Below are positions 9,653 to 18,487 of a DNA stretch of 64,000 nt, piece after piece (position 1 is the stretch's first letter; each line of letters begins with the position of its first letter). Origin of the DNA: Shinella sp. H4-D48 (GTDB lineage: Bacteria > Pseudomonadota > Alphaproteobacteria > Rhizobiales > Rhizobiaceae). A program made the position numbers and the translations under genes. The notes below the pieces were generated by a model. That model made no database searches. It saw only the letters and a program-made list of their open reading frames with translations, and was not told where the DNA came from. The stretch is taken from assembly GCF_022637395.1 (NCBI RefSeq), contig NZ_CP093337.1, positions 1,596,001 through 1,660,000 on the forward strand, written 5' to 3'.

Positions 9653-10470
9653 CGACCATTGATATCAATGCCCTCGCGCTCGTGCTTGCACAGGCGGCCG
9701 AAGCCGAAATCCGTCCGCGTTTCCGCGCGCTCGCAAAAGGCGACGTACACACCAAGGCGGATGCGAACGACCTCGTGACCATTGCCGACGAGGCGGCAGA
9801 GCGCTTTATCAAGCGCGAGGTCGAGGCGCAGTTTCCGGGTGCGCTGTTCGTCGGCGAGGAATCGGTTGCGGCCGATCCGGCGCTGCTGCCGAAGCTTGCC
9901 GAGGCCGATCTTGCCATCGTGGTCGATCCGATCGACGGCACGTTCAACTTCGCGGCCGGCGTTCCGATGTTCGGCGTGATGGCGGCCATCGTCTCCGGTG
10001 GCCAGACCGTCGGCGGCATCATCTACGACCCGATGGGCGACGATTTCGTCATGGCGGAGAAGGGTGGCGGCGCCTGGCAGACCGGCGGCCACCGGCCGGC
10101 CGTCAAGCTCAAGGCCCGCGGCGCAGCGCCGCTGGAAGAGATGACGGGCATGGCCTCGACGAGTTTCTTCGATCGCGAGCGGCGCGCCCGCGTGCTGTCC
10201 AATCTTGCCAAGGTCGCTTTCGTTTCGAACTATCGCTGCGCGGCGCACGAATATCGCACCTTCGCCGGCGGGCACCTGCACTACCTGATGTACAACAAGC
10301 TGATGCCCTGGGATCACCTGGCCGGCACGCTGATCGCGCAGGAAGCCGGCGCTTATGCCGCGCGCTTCGACGGCAAGCCCTATGAGCCGCACCATGTCGG
10401 TGGTGGCCTGCTGGTCGCGCCGGACAGGGACAGCTGGGAACTGCTGCGCCGCGAAGTCTTCGTCGACTGA
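9649..10470 (+). CDS. Inositol monophosphatase family protein
   Basis: A 273-residue Mg-dependent phosphatase of the inositol monophosphatase / bisphosphate nucleotidase superfamily. The metal-binding signatures are GEESV (about 64-68) and DPIDGTFNF (about 90-98), and the second motif is present as [14 protein letters not shown] near residue 223. The substrate cannot be deduced: inositol-1-phosphate, histidinol phosphate and 3'-phosphoadenosine 5'-phosphate are all hydrolysed by members of this fold. The start overlaps the ttcA stop by four bases (ATGA), which suggests translational coupling. Confidence 0.88.
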   Translation: MTTIDINALALVLAQAAEAEIRPRFRALAKGDVHTKADANDLVTIADEAAERFIKREVEAQFPGALFVGEESVAADPALLPKLAEADLAIVVDPIDGTFNFAAGVPMFGVMAAIVSGGQTVGGIIYDPMGDDFVMAEKGGGAWQTGGHRPAVKLKARGAAPLEEMTGMASTSFFDRERRARVLSNLAKVAFVSNYRCAAHEYRTFAGGHLHYLMYNKLMPWDHLAGTLIAQEAGAYAARFDGKPYEPHHVGGGLLVAPDRDSWELLRREVFVD

Positions 10471-10490
10471 GCTGTTTTCAGGCAGAATGA

Positions 10491-10524
10491 AAAAAGGCCC
10501 GGTGGCTTTCGCCACCGGGCCTTT
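10491..10524. terminator. Intrinsic terminator, convergent genes
   Basis: GGCCCGGTGGC (10496-10506) pairs perfectly with GCCACCGGGCC (10511-10521) around TTTC. It is flanked by A on the left and T on the right, between the phosphatase gene and the minus-strand exporter gene. Confidence 0.88.
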
Positions 10525-10550
10525 CCTGTTCGTGAACTTTTCGCTTGTCG

Positions 10551-11798
10551 TCAGGTTGCCGGATTGTGCGGCTGGAAGAGCTTGCCGCGTTCCGCGATCA
10601 GCACGAAGACCAGGCCGATCACGGAAAGCGAGAAGAATCCCAGCACGAGCGGCAGGGCGGTTCCGTTGAACGACTGGCCGATGACGGCGCCCACCACCGT
10701 GCCGCCGGCCGTGCCCATGAAGCCGAGCACGGAGGAGGCGGTGCCGGCGACATGGCCGAGCGGTTCCATCGCCAGCGAGTTGAAGTTCGAGCCGATCCAG
10801 CCGAACTGGAACATCGAGATCGCAAACAGCGTGATGAACAGCGCAAAGGGCAGGTGGGTCGGCCAGAGCAGCGTCAGCACCAGCCACAGTGCATTCACAC
10901 CGAGGAAGCCGAGGAGCGCGCCGTGTGACAGGCGACGCATGCCGAAGCGACCGACGAGGCGGGCATTGACGAAGGACGAGAGCGCCATGAAGGCCGCGAC
11001 CGCCGCAAAGGCCACCGGGAACCAGACGCCGAGTTCGTAGATGCCGACATAGATCTGCTGCGCTGAGTTGATGAAGCCGAAGAGCGCCCCGAAGATGAAG
11101 GTGCTCGCCAAGGTGTAACAGAGCGCTACGCGATCGGTCAGCACGATGCGGAAACCTTCAAGCACCGAGCGCACCGTGAAGGGGCGCACATCGTTTTCAT
11201 GCAGCGTTTCCGGCAGGCGGAAATACATCCACGCCCAGACGGCCGCTGCCATCACGGCCATGAAGACGAAGATCAGGTGCCAGTCACCGAAGATCATCAC
11301 CACTTGGCCGATGCCGGGCGCCATGACAGGTACGACCATGAACACCATCATGATCAGCGACATGACCTCGGCCATCGCGCGGCCGCCGAAGATGTCGCGC
11401 ACGATGGACACGGTGATGACGCGCATGGCCGCCGAGCCGATGCCCTGCACGAAACGCAGCACGAGAAGGGCGGTGAAGCTCGGAACGAGGATCGCGGCAA
11501 GGGACGACACGACATAGATCGCAAGGCCCACGAACATGGGGATGCGCCGGCCGAAACGGTCGGAGACCGGACCGTACAGCAGCTGCGCGAAGGCAAAGCC
11601 GATCAGATAGGCCGAGATGACATATTGCCGATGGTTTTCGCTCTCGACACCGAGGCTCGCACCGATCTCCTGCAGACCCGGCAGCATGATGTCGATGGCA
11701 AGCGCGTTCAGCGCCATCAGCAGCGCCATGAGCGCGATGAATTCTATCTTGCCCATGCCTTTCAGGCGCTGGGCGGCGTCGGGGGAAAGTCCGGACAT
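10551..11798 (-). CDS. Bcr/CflA-type MFS drug exporter
   Basis: A 415-residue membrane protein with about 12 hydrophobic segments. It has the MFS loop 2-3 motif GPVSDRFGRR and, in the first half, the drug-exporter pattern MLPGLQEIGASLG, typical of the Bcr/CflA proton-coupled multidrug efflux group (bicyclomycin, chloramphenicol and similar compounds). The C-terminal half has TASSVLGFMGTAGGTVVGA, also characteristic. The substrate is unknown. It is downstream of grxD on the same strand but separated by a terminator-like hairpin, so it is probably transcribed on its own. The Shine-Dalgarno sequence is weak. Confidence 0.87.
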   Translation of the reverse strand: MSGLSPDAAQRLKGMGKIEFIALMALLMALNALAIDIMLPGLQEIGASLGVESENHRQYVISAYLIGFAFAQLLYGPVSDRFGRRIPMFVGLAIYVVSSLAAILVPSFTALLVLRFVQGIGSAAMRVITVSIVRDIFGGRAMAEVMSLIMMVFMVVPVMAPGIGQVVMIFGDWHLIFVFMAVMAAAVWAWMYFRLPETLHENDVRPFTVRSVLEGFRIVLTDRVALCYTLASTFIFGALFGFINSAQQIYVGIYELGVWFPVAFAAVAAFMALSSFVNARLVGRFGMRRLSHGALLGFLGVNALWLVLTLLWPTHLPFALFITLFAISMFQFGWIGSNFNSLAMEPLGHVAGTASSVLGFMGTAGGTVVGAVIGQSFNGTALPLVLGFFSLSVIGLVFVLIAERGKLFQPHNPAT

Positions 11799-11822
11799 AT
11801 CAATTCATTCCAAAAATGAGAG

Positions 11823-11848
11823 AAGGCGCCGCTGGGATGCGGCGCCTT
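11823..11848 (-). terminator. Terminator-like hairpin after grxD
   Basis: AAGGCGCCGC (11823-11832) pairs perfectly with GCGGCGCCTT (11839-11848) around a six-base loop. Read on the minus strand it follows the grxD stop, but the downstream T tract is short (TCTCTC). Confidence 0.6.
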
Positions 11849-11880
11849 TGCAATATCGGCAGTCTGAAGACCGCATACCG

Positions 11881-12216
11881 TCAGGCAGCACCCTTGATCG
11901 CAACACCCTGTTCCTGAAGGTGGGACTGCAATTCGCCCGCCTGGAACATCTCGCGCACGATGTCGCAACCGCCAAGGAACTCACCCTTCACATAGAGCTG
12001 GGGAATGGTCGGCCAGTTGGAATAGTCCTTGATGCCCTGGCGGATATCGGCGTCGGCAAGCACGTTGATGGCCTTGTAGTCAACACCGACGTAATCGAGC
12101 ACCTGCACGACCTGGCCGGAGAACCCACATTGCGGGAATTCCGGGGTGCCCTTCATGAAGAGCACGACGTCGTTGGTCTTGACTTCGTTGTCGATGAAAT
12201 CGTGGATGCCGCTCAT
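11881..12216 (-). CDS. grxD: Monothiol CGFS glutaredoxin
   Basis: The 111-residue protein has the CGFS active site (C30-G-F-S in FPQCGFSGQ), the WPTIPQLYVKGEFLGGCDI glutathione-binding region and the length of Grx4/Grx5-type monothiol glutaredoxins. These proteins hold a glutathione-ligated [2Fe-2S] cluster as homodimers or as heterodimers with BolA, and pass clusters to targets. A bolA homologue is encoded only 0.83 kb upstream on the same strand. The Grx, two small genes and bolA may form one transcription unit behind purL. Confidence 0.95.
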   Translation of the reverse strand: MSGIHDFIDNEVKTNDVVLFMKGTPEFPQCGFSGQVVQVLDYVGVDYKAINVLADADIRQGIKDYSNWPTIPQLYVKGEFLGGCDIVREMFQAGELQSHLQEQGVAIKGAA

Positions 12217-12333
12217 TTCCGTATTCCCTAGCAGATCGGCTTCAAGGGCCGATGGGATGAACCATGGGCCCTAGATAACAACCTCGTGTGACAATTGCCA
12301 GAAGTAGCATGCAAAAAATGCTTGCTGTGCTTT

Positions 12334-12741
12334 TCAGGCAGACGCGCCGGTGCGGCGATAGGCGATCAGCCAGTATGCGAGGCCACCGGCCAGACCGCCT
12401 GCAAGAATCATGAAAACAAAGGTGTCGTACAGCAGCGAACGATCGAAGAAGACAAGCGACAGCGGACCGTCGATGCCGCCGGCAATCACGAAGAACAGCC
12501 ATGCTCTCATCTGGAGAACACGCGCAAGGACGACCGCGACGATGAAGCCCGGAAGGGCGCAGCCGAACGTGTAGGCAAGACCGACGAGGAAAATCTGAAA
12601 CAGGCCGTCGCTCGCGCCCGCCCAGAAGTAAAGCAGAAAAATCACCACGGTTGTCGCGGTCAGAACGGCGGCGATATAACCGAGGGCAACAAGAAGAAAG
12701 CTGGGTTGCCCGCTTGCGGCCAACCTGTTGTCTGCGGTCAC
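12334..12741 (-). CDS. Small four-helix membrane protein, unknown
   Basis: A 135-residue very hydrophobic protein with four predicted transmembrane helices (about residues 15-40, 47-70, 76-96 and 105-128). It starts with GTG at 12741, with AAGGA about nine bases upstream. No charged catalytic motif is visible and I do not recognise the family. It lies between the basic protein gene and grxD in the purL-bolA-grxD run. Reading-frame bias looks normal for this genome and the helices are regular, so I consider it real. Confidence 0.65.
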   Translation of the reverse strand: MTADNRLAASGQPSFLLVALGYIAAVLTATTVVIFLLYFWAGASDGLFQIFLVGLAYTFGCALPGFIVAVVLARVLQMRAWLFFVIAGGIDGPLSLVFFDRSLLYDTFVFMILAGGLAGGLAYWLIAYRRTGASA

Positions 12742-12780
12742 GTACTGACGTCCTTCTTTGCAGAGCGGCGCAAGCCGCGT

Positions 12781-13044
12781 CTAGCTGCTGCGCTGGCTGC
12801 TGCGGCTTGCGGCCGTGCGACGACGGCTCACCTGCTTGCGCGGTCGCTTGGCCGGCTTCTTTGCCGGTTTCAGGGCGGCTTCGATGATGTCGCCGAGCAG
12901 CCCGCCGGACGCCTTCTTGCGCGTCGTCGTCTTGCGGCGCGTGCGCTTGGTCGTCGTGGCCTTGCGCACGCCAGTCTTCTTCAGCACCTCCTTGAGGGCT
13001 GCATCGATAACGCCGCTGACGAGTTCGTTGAGAAGGCCGGCCAT
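12781..13044 (-). CDS. Small basic Lys/Arg-rich protein with internal repeat
   Basis: An 87-residue, strongly basic protein. The N-terminus has an amphipathic repeat: GLLNELVSGVIDAALK (about residues 3-18) resembles GLLGDIIEAALKPAKK (about 48-63). Each copy is followed by a cationic stretch (TKRTRRKTTTRKK, then KKPAKRPRKQVSRRR). The composition resembles histone H1-like or nucleoid-associated tails, but no known domain is recognised. It starts five bases after the bolA stop, so the two are probably co-translated. The function is unknown; binding to nucleic acid is an inference from charge only. Confidence 0.6.
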   Translation of the reverse strand: MAGLLNELVSGVIDAALKEVLKKTGVRKATTTKRTRRKTTTRKKASGGLLGDIIEAALKPAKKPAKRPRKQVSRRRTAASRSSQRSS

Positions 13045-13049
13045 CGGTG

Positions 13050-13283
13050 TCAGTCCGGAATGGAGGTCTGGAGGGCAAGGGCGTGCAGAACGCCGCCCAT
13101 ATTGCCCTTCAGCGCGTCATAGACCATCTGGTGCTGCTGCACGCGGGTCTTGCCGCGGAAGGCTTCCGCGACGACCTCGGCAGCATAATGGTCGCCGTCG
13201 CCGGCAAGATCGCGGATGACCACCTTCGCTCCCGGAATGCCGGATTTGATGAGGTCTTCGATATCGCCCGGTGACATGGCCAT
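13050..13283 (-). CDS. bolA: BolA-family protein
   Basis: The 77-residue protein has the compact BolA fold: an N-terminal helix (SPGDIEDLIKSGIPGA), a strand with the acidic DLAGDGDHYAAEVV segment, the FRGKTRVQQHQMVYDAL core with the conserved histidine, and the C-terminal HALALQTSIPD. It belongs to the short BolA2-like subgroup, which partners monothiol glutaredoxins in [2Fe-2S] cluster handling and iron sensing. The CGFS glutaredoxin gene is nearby. The ATG at 13283 has GGGAG seven bases upstream. The gene starts 17 bases after the purL stop. Confidence 0.93.
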   Translation of the reverse strand: MAMSPGDIEDLIKSGIPGAKVVIRDLAGDGDHYAAEVVAEAFRGKTRVQQHQMVYDALKGNMGGVLHALALQTSIPD

Positions 13284-13299
13284 GAAAATGCTCCCTTAT

Positions 13300-15537
13300 T
13301 TATTCCGCGGCGGCAGCGGCGGTGCCGTTGCCATCCATGAAGTCAGGGAACCACGATTCATGGGTGTTGCGCAATTGCTCAATCGACAGCGACAGCAGAC
13401 CATCCACGGCAAGCGCATCGCCACCCACGGTGCCGAGGCGGCGGAACGGGATGCCTGCGCCTTCCGCGCTGGCGCAGATGAAGTTTGCGAGGTCGGCAGG
13501 AACCGCGATCACGTATCGGGCCTGGTCTTCGCCGAACAGAACGGCGTGTGCGGGGGCATTGGCACCCGAAATTTCCACCTTGGCGCCCTTGCCGGAGGCC
13601 ATGACCATTTCGGCAAGCGCGATGACGAGGCCGCCGGAGGAAATGTCGTGGCAGGCGGTGACCTGGCCGTTGCGGATGGCCGAGCGCACGAAATCGCCGT
13701 TGCGGCGTTCGGCGTGCAGGTCCACTTCGGGGGGCGGGCCGTCGATCCGGCCGACGACATCGCGCAGATAGACGGACTGGCCGAGATGGCTGCCGTCCGT
13801 GCCGATGAGAATCAGCTGGTCGCCGTCCTTAGCGCCGCCGATCTTGGCCATGACCGACCAGTCGGGCAGCAGGCCGACGCCGGCAATGGTGGGGGTCGGC
13901 AGGATCGCGATGCCGTTCGTTTCGTTGTAAAGCGAGACGTTGCCGGAAACGATCGGGAAGTCGAGCGCGCGGCAGGCCTCGCCGATGCCTTCGATGGCCT
14001 TGACGAACTGGCCCATGATCTCCGGCTTTTCCGGGTTGCCGAAATTCAGATTGTCGGTGGAGGCGAGCGGCTCGGCGCCGGTCGCCGTGATGTTGCGCCA
14101 GCATTCGGCGACGGCCTGCTTGCCGCCTTCGAACGGATCGGCCTCGACGTAGCGCGGGGTGACGTCTGAGGAGAAGGCGAGCGCCTTGCTGGCGTGGCCT
14201 TCGACGCGCACCACGCCGGCGTCGCCGCCGGGGATCTGCAGCGAATTGCCCTGGATGAGCGTGTCGTACTGCTCGTAGACCCAGCGGCGGCTCGACTGGT
14301 TGGGCGAGCCGACCAGCTTGAGCACAGCCTCGCCGTAGTTTTCCGGTTCAGCGACGAGGTTTGCCGGCAGCGGTGCGGGCTTGCCCGGCTCGCGCCACGG
14401 GCGGTCGTATTCCGGGGCCTGGTCGCCGAGGTCCTTGATCGGCAGGTTTGCGACTTCCTCGCCCTGGTGCAGGATGCGGAAGCGCAGGTCGTCGGTCGTG
14501 TGGCCGACGATGGCGAAGGCCAGACCCCACTTGACGAAGATCGCCTTGGCGACCTCTTCCTTTGCGGGCTCCAGGACCATGAGCATGCGCTCCTGGCTTT
14601 CCGAGAGCATCATCTCGTAGGCGGTCATCTGCTCTTCGCGGACCGGAACCAGATCGAGGTTCAGCTCGATACCGAGGTCGCCCTTGGCGCCCATTTCCAC
14701 GGCCGAGCAGGTAAGGCCGGCCGCACCCATGTCCTGAATGGCGATGACGGCGCCGGTCTGCATCAGTTCGAGGCAGGCTTCCAGCAGGCACTTTTCGGTG
14801 AAGGGGTCGCCGACCTGCACGGTCGGGCGCTTCTCTTCGATCGTTTCGTCGAATTCGGCCGATGCCATGGTCGCGCCGCCCACGCCGTCACGGCCCGTCT
14901 TGGCACCGAGATAGACGACCGGCAGGCCGACGCCCTTGGCTTCCGACAGGAAGATGGCGTTGGACTTGGCAAGGCCGGCGGCAAAGGCGTTGACGAGGAT
15001 GTTGCCGTTATAGCGCGGGTCGAATTCGACCTCGCCGCCGACGGTCGGCACGCCGAAGGAATTGCCGTAACCGCCCACACCGGCGACGACGCCGGAAACC
15101 AGGTGGCGAGTCTTCGGGTGATCCGGCTCGCCGAAACGCAGCGCGTTCATGGCCGCGATCGGTCGCGCACCCATGGTGAAGACGTCGCGCAGGATGCCGC
15201 CGACGCCGGTCGCCGCACCCTGATAGGGCTCGATATAGGACGGGTGGTTGTGGCTCTCCATCTTGAAGACGACGCAGTCGCCGTCATCGATGTCGACCAC
15301 GCCCGCATTCTCGCCGGGGCCCTGCAGGACACGCGGACCCTTGGTCGGCAGCGTGCGCAGCCAGCGCTTGGAGGATTTGTACGAGCAGTGCTCGTTCCAC
15401 ATGGCGGAGAAGATGCCGAGCTCGGTGAAGGTGGGTTCGCGGCCGATCAGCGAAAGGATGCGGTCGTATTCGTCCGGCTTCAGCCCGTGGGCGGCAATCA
15501 GCTCCGGAGTGATCGGGCGGGTGTTCGAAATGGTCAT
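13300..15537 (-). CDS. purL: Phosphoribosylformylglycinamidine synthase subunit PurL
   Basis: The 745-residue subunit is the small (Gram-positive/alphaproteobacterial) form of FGAM synthase. It uses ATP and ammonia to convert formylglycinamide ribotide to formylglycinamidine ribotide, the fourth step of purine synthesis. Landmarks are [14 protein letters not shown] near the N-terminus, [13 protein letters not shown], the glycine-rich [16 protein letters not shown] segment, and a second AIRS-like half with [10 protein letters not shown] near the C-terminus. It works with PurS and PurQ, encoded about 2.3-3.5 kb upstream on the same strand but separated by a regulator, a DUF1127 gene and a lipoprotein gene. 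Confidence 0.97.
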   Translation of the reverse strand: MTISNTRPITPELIAAHGLKPDEYDRILSLIGREPTFTELGIFSAMWNEHCSYKSSKRWLRTLPTKGPRVLQGPGENAGVVDIDDGDCVVFKMESHNHPSYIEPYQGAATGVGGILRDVFTMGARPIAAMNALRFGEPDHPKTRHLVSGVVAGVGGYGNSFGVPTVGGEVEFDPRYNGNILVNAFAAGLAKSNAIFLSEAKGVGLPVVYLGAKTGRDGVGGATMASAEFDETIEEKRPTVQVGDPFTEKCLLEACLELMQTGAVIAIQDMGAAGLTCSAVEMGAKGDLGIELNLDLVPVREEQMTAYEMMLSESQERMLMVLEPAKEEVAKAIFVKWGLAFAIVGHTTDDLRFRILHQGEEVANLPIKDLGDQAPEYDRPWREPGKPAPLPANLVAEPENYGEAVLKLVGSPNQSSRRWVYEQYDTLIQGNSLQIPGGDAGVVRVEGHASKALAFSSDVTPRYVEADPFEGGKQAVAECWRNITATGAEPLASTDNLNFGNPEKPEIMGQFVKAIEGIGEACRALDFPIVSGNVSLYNETNGIAILPTPTIAGVGLLPDWSVMAKIGGAKDGDQLILIGTDGSHLGQSVYLRDVVGRIDGPPPEVDLHAERRNGDFVRSAIRNGQVTACHDISSGGLVIALAEMVMASGKGAKVEISGANAPAHAVLFGEDQARYVIAVPADLANFICASAEGAGIPFRRLGTVGGDALAVDGLLSLSIEQLRNTHESWFPDFMDGNGTAAAAAE

Positions 15538-15640
15538 CGTCGCTCGTCTTGTCGTGGAGGGCAGGATTGCGGTCTCTTTACCGCATGCCGCCGTGCAGCG
15601 CGACAGGAAAATGACCGGGAATCACAGGCGGGCGCGGCTT

Positions 15641-17059
15641 TCAGGCCGGGCTGTCATAGCCGCTTGGTCCCGAAGTGATGAGTCTGCGCAGCCTTGTGAG
15701 GCCGGCAACCACATCCTGCCGGTTTTCCGGCGAGGAAATGCCGATCCGCACACGGTGGAAGGTCTTTTCGGAGCGACCCGCCTTGAACTCGTCCTCGTCG
15801 TCGATGAGCACGTCCTCGGCGAAGGCAGCCTGCCGGAAGGTGCCTGAAAGCCAGGGATCTGGCAGCTTGAGCCAGACAAAAGGCACGCGCGGATGCGAGT
15901 TGAATTCGAGGCCGGCGAAAATCTCGCGGACCAGTGCCTCGCGCGCCATCACCTCGTCGGAAACCTGCGTGCGGATGGCTTCCGCGGTGCCTGATAGCAC
16001 CAGCCGTGCGGCAAGTTCGGCGAGCAGGAACGGCAGGCCGCCGCTCACCATCTTGTGGGCGATGCGCACGCGCTGGGCGAGATGCGGCGGGCAGGCGATC
16101 CAACCGCCGCGCACACCTGCGGCGACGCTCTTTGAAAGTCCGCCAACGAGGAACGTGCGATCCGGCGCAAGCTCGGCGATAAGGGGCAGGCCGTTTTCGG
16201 TCGACCCGCCATAGAGATTGTCCTCCACGAGAAAGACATTGTGCCGCTTGGCAATGGCGGCAATCGCTCGCCGCCGGTCTTCCGGCATGGTGGCGAGCGT
16301 CGGGTTCTGCGCCGACGACATGAGAAAGGCGAGCTTGGGATGCTGCTGGACGCAGACCCGTTCGAAGTCATCGGGGAGCACGCCGTCGGCATCGGAATCC
16401 ACCAGCACGCTCTGACGGCCGATCAGCGCCGTGCCGCGGCTCACCTGCGAATAGGTGACGTGTTCGAAGACGATGCGGTCCCCCGGTGCGGTGATGACCG
16501 AAACGGCAGCGATGACGGCGGCGTGGGCGCCAAGCGTGGGAACGATGCTGTCATGGCCCGGTTGCCAGTCGCCGCGCTGCAACCAGCGCCGCCCCGCCTC
16601 CAGCCAGTCGGCCGGGAAACTGCGTGTATAGCTCGCGATCTCGCTCGGCTGATCCCGGCAGATCGCTGCAACGATATCCGTGATCGCCAGGGACTGACCG
16701 ACATTGGTCGCCGCCGTCGTGTCGAAGCGCAGCTTGCCGGGTGGTGCGCTGGACGCGCGAGTGCCGTTGAGGCGCGCGCTGACCGTATCGACCACGGCCG
16801 GGCTGTCGTTGTCGCCCGACCCTAGCACATAGGTTCCGCGTCCAACCTCGCCGCTGACGAGACCGCGTTCGCGCACCATCGCATAGGCGCGGCTGACGGT
16901 GCCGATGGTGACGCCGATGTCATAGGCGAGATTGCGCTGCGGCGGCAGCTTGCTGCCGGCGGGAAGGGCACCGATGCCGATCGCCTGTTCGATCTGGTCG
17001 GCAATGCGGACATAGAGCGGGCCATCGGTGGCCTGGAGATTGGGCAGCCAATTTGTCAT
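15641..17059 (-). CDS. MocR-type GntR/aminotransferase transcriptional regulator
   Basis: A 472-residue fusion of a GntR winged helix (about residues 10-80: LYVRIADQIEQAI, LPPQRNLAYDIGVTIGTVSRAYAMV) and a class I aminotransferase-like domain (about 120-465). The PLP-binding lysine is expected in FLVGGLSKSVAAGVRGGW and is present. MocR proteins sense PLP or amino-acid adducts and regulate neighbouring genes. The gene is divergent from a DUF1127 gene. A strong promoter places transcription start almost on the ATG, and there is no Shine-Dalgarno sequence, so the mRNA is probably leaderless. The regulated pathway is unknown. Confidence 0.88.
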   Translation of the reverse strand: MTNWLPNLQATDGPLYVRIADQIEQAIGIGALPAGSKLPPQRNLAYDIGVTIGTVSRAYAMVRERGLVSGEVGRGTYVLGSGDNDSPAVVDTVSARLNGTRASSAPPGKLRFDTTAATNVGQSLAITDIVAAICRDQPSEIASYTRSFPADWLEAGRRWLQRGDWQPGHDSIVPTLGAHAAVIAAVSVITAPGDRIVFEHVTYSQVSRGTALIGRQSVLVDSDADGVLPDDFERVCVQQHPKLAFLMSSAQNPTLATMPEDRRRAIAAIAKRHNVFLVEDNLYGGSTENGLPLIAELAPDRTFLVGGLSKSVAAGVRGGWIACPPHLAQRVRIAHKMVSGGLPFLLAELAARLVLSGTAEAIRTQVSDEVMAREALVREIFAGLEFNSHPRVPFVWLKLPDPWLSGTFRQAAFAEDVLIDDEDEFKAGRSEKTFHRVRIGISSPENRQDVVAGLTRLRRLITSGPSGYDSPA

Positions 17060-17096
17060 GGTGCCAATTCATATGTTGCACCACTGATGGAGTCAA
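17060..17096 (-). promoter_or_regulatory. mocR-like promoter and overlapping inverted repeat
   Basis: On the minus strand TTGACT (17096-17091), a 17-base spacer and TATGAA (17073-17068) are followed eight bases later by the ATG. An imperfect inverted repeat with GGTGC/GCACC arms (17060-17082) covers the -10 box and is a candidate autoregulatory operator, shared with the divergent DUF1127 gene. Confidence 0.6.
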
Positions 17097-17154
17097 TTAT
17101 TTCCTGAATGCGCCAATTGTCACATTCCTTGTGAGAATTTCAGGAGATTAGACG

Positions 17155-17370
17155 ATGACAATCGATGCAATTCAATCGGAAGCCGCCACGGTGCCTGAGT
17201 TCCCGGTGCGCTCGTTATTGGTGCGGATATCGCTTGCCTTGCGGAACTGGGCCATGAAGCGCCGCACGCGCTATGCGCTCCTCGAACTCACGGATACACA
17301 GCTCGAGGATATCGGCATCTCGCGCAGCGAGGCGCGGCGGGAAGTCGCAAAATCGTTCTACTGGAACTGA
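17155..17370 (+). CDS. DUF1127 (YjiS-like) small protein
   Basis: A 71-residue protein whose C-terminal half is the DUF1127 motif: RYALLELTDTQLEDIGISRSEARREVAKSFYW. Such arginine-rich small proteins are numerous in rhizobia; published family members affect RNA turnover and phosphate or carbon metabolism, but this one has no assigned role. The N-terminal 30 residues are unique and non-hydrophobic. AGGAG lies about eight bases before the ATG. The gene is divergent from the MocR-type regulator, which may control it through the shared 95-base region. Confidence 0.85.
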   Translation: MTIDAIQSEAATVPEFPVRSLLVRISLALRNWAMKRRTRYALLELTDTQLEDIGISRSEARREVAKSFYWN

Positions 17371-17375
17371 GGGGC

Positions 17376-17768
17376 TCAGCAGCCCTTGCCGCCGGCCGCC
17401 CAACGCCTGACGTCGGTTGCAATGCGGGCGCCAACCGGCTCGCTCATCAGCGGACCGAATGCGTCGAGCTTCGCGGGATTGCCTTCAGCCTGCACGACGA
17501 GCAGTGGACGCGATTCCGGCGAATTGCGGTGGACGACAAGAATGCGCGGCCGGCCAGAGAAGGAATTCAGTTCGGGCGCAAGGCTATAGGCCTTGAAGGC
17601 CGGATCACCCGATTTGAACCAGCAGGCATTGGCGCCGAGCGCGACGCGCTCCATCGTCGGCAGGGCCGCGCCGTTCGGCTTCGGCGCCGGCGTCTTCGTC
17701 TGGCATCCGGCCAGAGCCGCAGCGAGGGCGAGCGGCAGGATGAGCTTTGCGGACGGAACAGGGCGCAT
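17376..17768 (-). CDS. Putative lipoprotein, unknown
   Basis: A 130-residue protein with a lipoprotein signal: MRPVPSAKLILPLALAAALAGC, lipobox LAGC with the lipidated cysteine at residue 22. The rest is soluble, with two more cysteines (NACWF and the C-terminal GKGC) that may form a disulfide. The ATG at 17768 is preferred because it gives a standard signal length and has AAAGG about seven bases upstream; an in-frame ATG at 17792 is an alternative. It sits just after purQ and ends close to the convergent DUF1127 gene. No function is recognised. Confidence 0.7.
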   Translation of the reverse strand: MRPVPSAKLILPLALAAALAGCQTKTPAPKPNGAALPTMERVALGANACWFKSGDPAFKAYSLAPELNSFSGRPRILVVHRNSPESRPLLVVQAEGNPAKLDAFGPLMSEPVGARIATDVRRWAAGGKGC

Positions 17769-17815
17769 GGGATGCCTTTCGGAAGCGAACATGCGCCTTT
17801 GATAGCAAGGACCGG

Positions 17816-18487
17816 TTAAGCAGCGATTACGTCGAGGACCGATGCGAAGAGTGCGCGACCGTCCGAGCCGCCATGGGCGGCCTCGATGAGGTTCTCCGGA
17901 TGCGGCATCAAACCGAGCACGTTGCCCTTGGCATTCATCACGCCGGCAATGTCGTTGATGGAGCCGTTCGGATTGGTACCGTCTGCATAGCGGAAGACGA
18001 CCTGGCCGTTGCCTTCGATGGTCGAGAGCGTCTCGGCATCGGCGAAATAGTTGCCGTCATGGTGAGCGACCGGGCAGCGTATGATCTGGCCCTTGTCATA
18101 GGCGCGGGTGAAATCCGTTTCGGCATTCACCACTTCCAGCTTCACCTCGCGGCAGACGAATTTCAGCGAGGCATTGCGCATCAGCGCGCCCGGCAGGAGG
18201 CCCGCTTCGAGCAGGATCTGGAAGCCGTTGCAGACGCCGAGAACCTTTACGCCGGCCTCGGCCTTTGCCTTGATTGCCTGCATGACGGGCATGCGCGCGG
18301 CAATGGCACCGCAGCGCAGGTAATCACCATAGGAGAAGCCGCCGGGGATGACGATCAGGTCGACATCCGGCAGGTCCGTTTCGGTCTGCCAGACGGTGAC
18401 GGGCGCGACGCCCGAAATCTTGGTCAGCGCCGCGATCATGTCGCGGTCACGGTTAAGGCCGGGGAGCTGGACGACGGCGGACTTCAT
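17816..18487 (-). CDS. purQ: FGAM synthase glutaminase subunit PurQ
   Basis: The 223-residue class I glutamine amidotransferase supplies ammonia to PurL. The nucleophile is C86 in GVCNGFQ. The histidine and glutamate of the triad are H196 and E198 in MPHPEN. It begins [16 protein letters not shown], standard for this family. The start overlaps by four bases the stop of the upstream coiled-coil gene (ATGA arrangement), so the two are translationally coupled. PurS lies just beyond. Confidence 0.97.
   Translation of the reverse strand: MKSAVVQLPGLNRDRDMIAALTKISGVAPVTVWQTETDLPDVDLIVIPGGFSYGDYLRCGAIAARMPVMQAIKAKAEAGVKVLGVCNGFQILLEAGLLPGALMRNASLKFVCREVKLEVVNAETDFTRAYDKGQIIRCPVAHHDGNYFADAETLSTIEGNGQVVFRYADGTNPNGSINDIAGVMNAKGNVLGLMPHPENLIEAAHGGSDGRALFASVLDVIAA

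Noticed and set aside
14194-15678. A 494-codon frame antisense to purL
   Set aside because: It lies opposite purL and the start of the next gene with no independent support.
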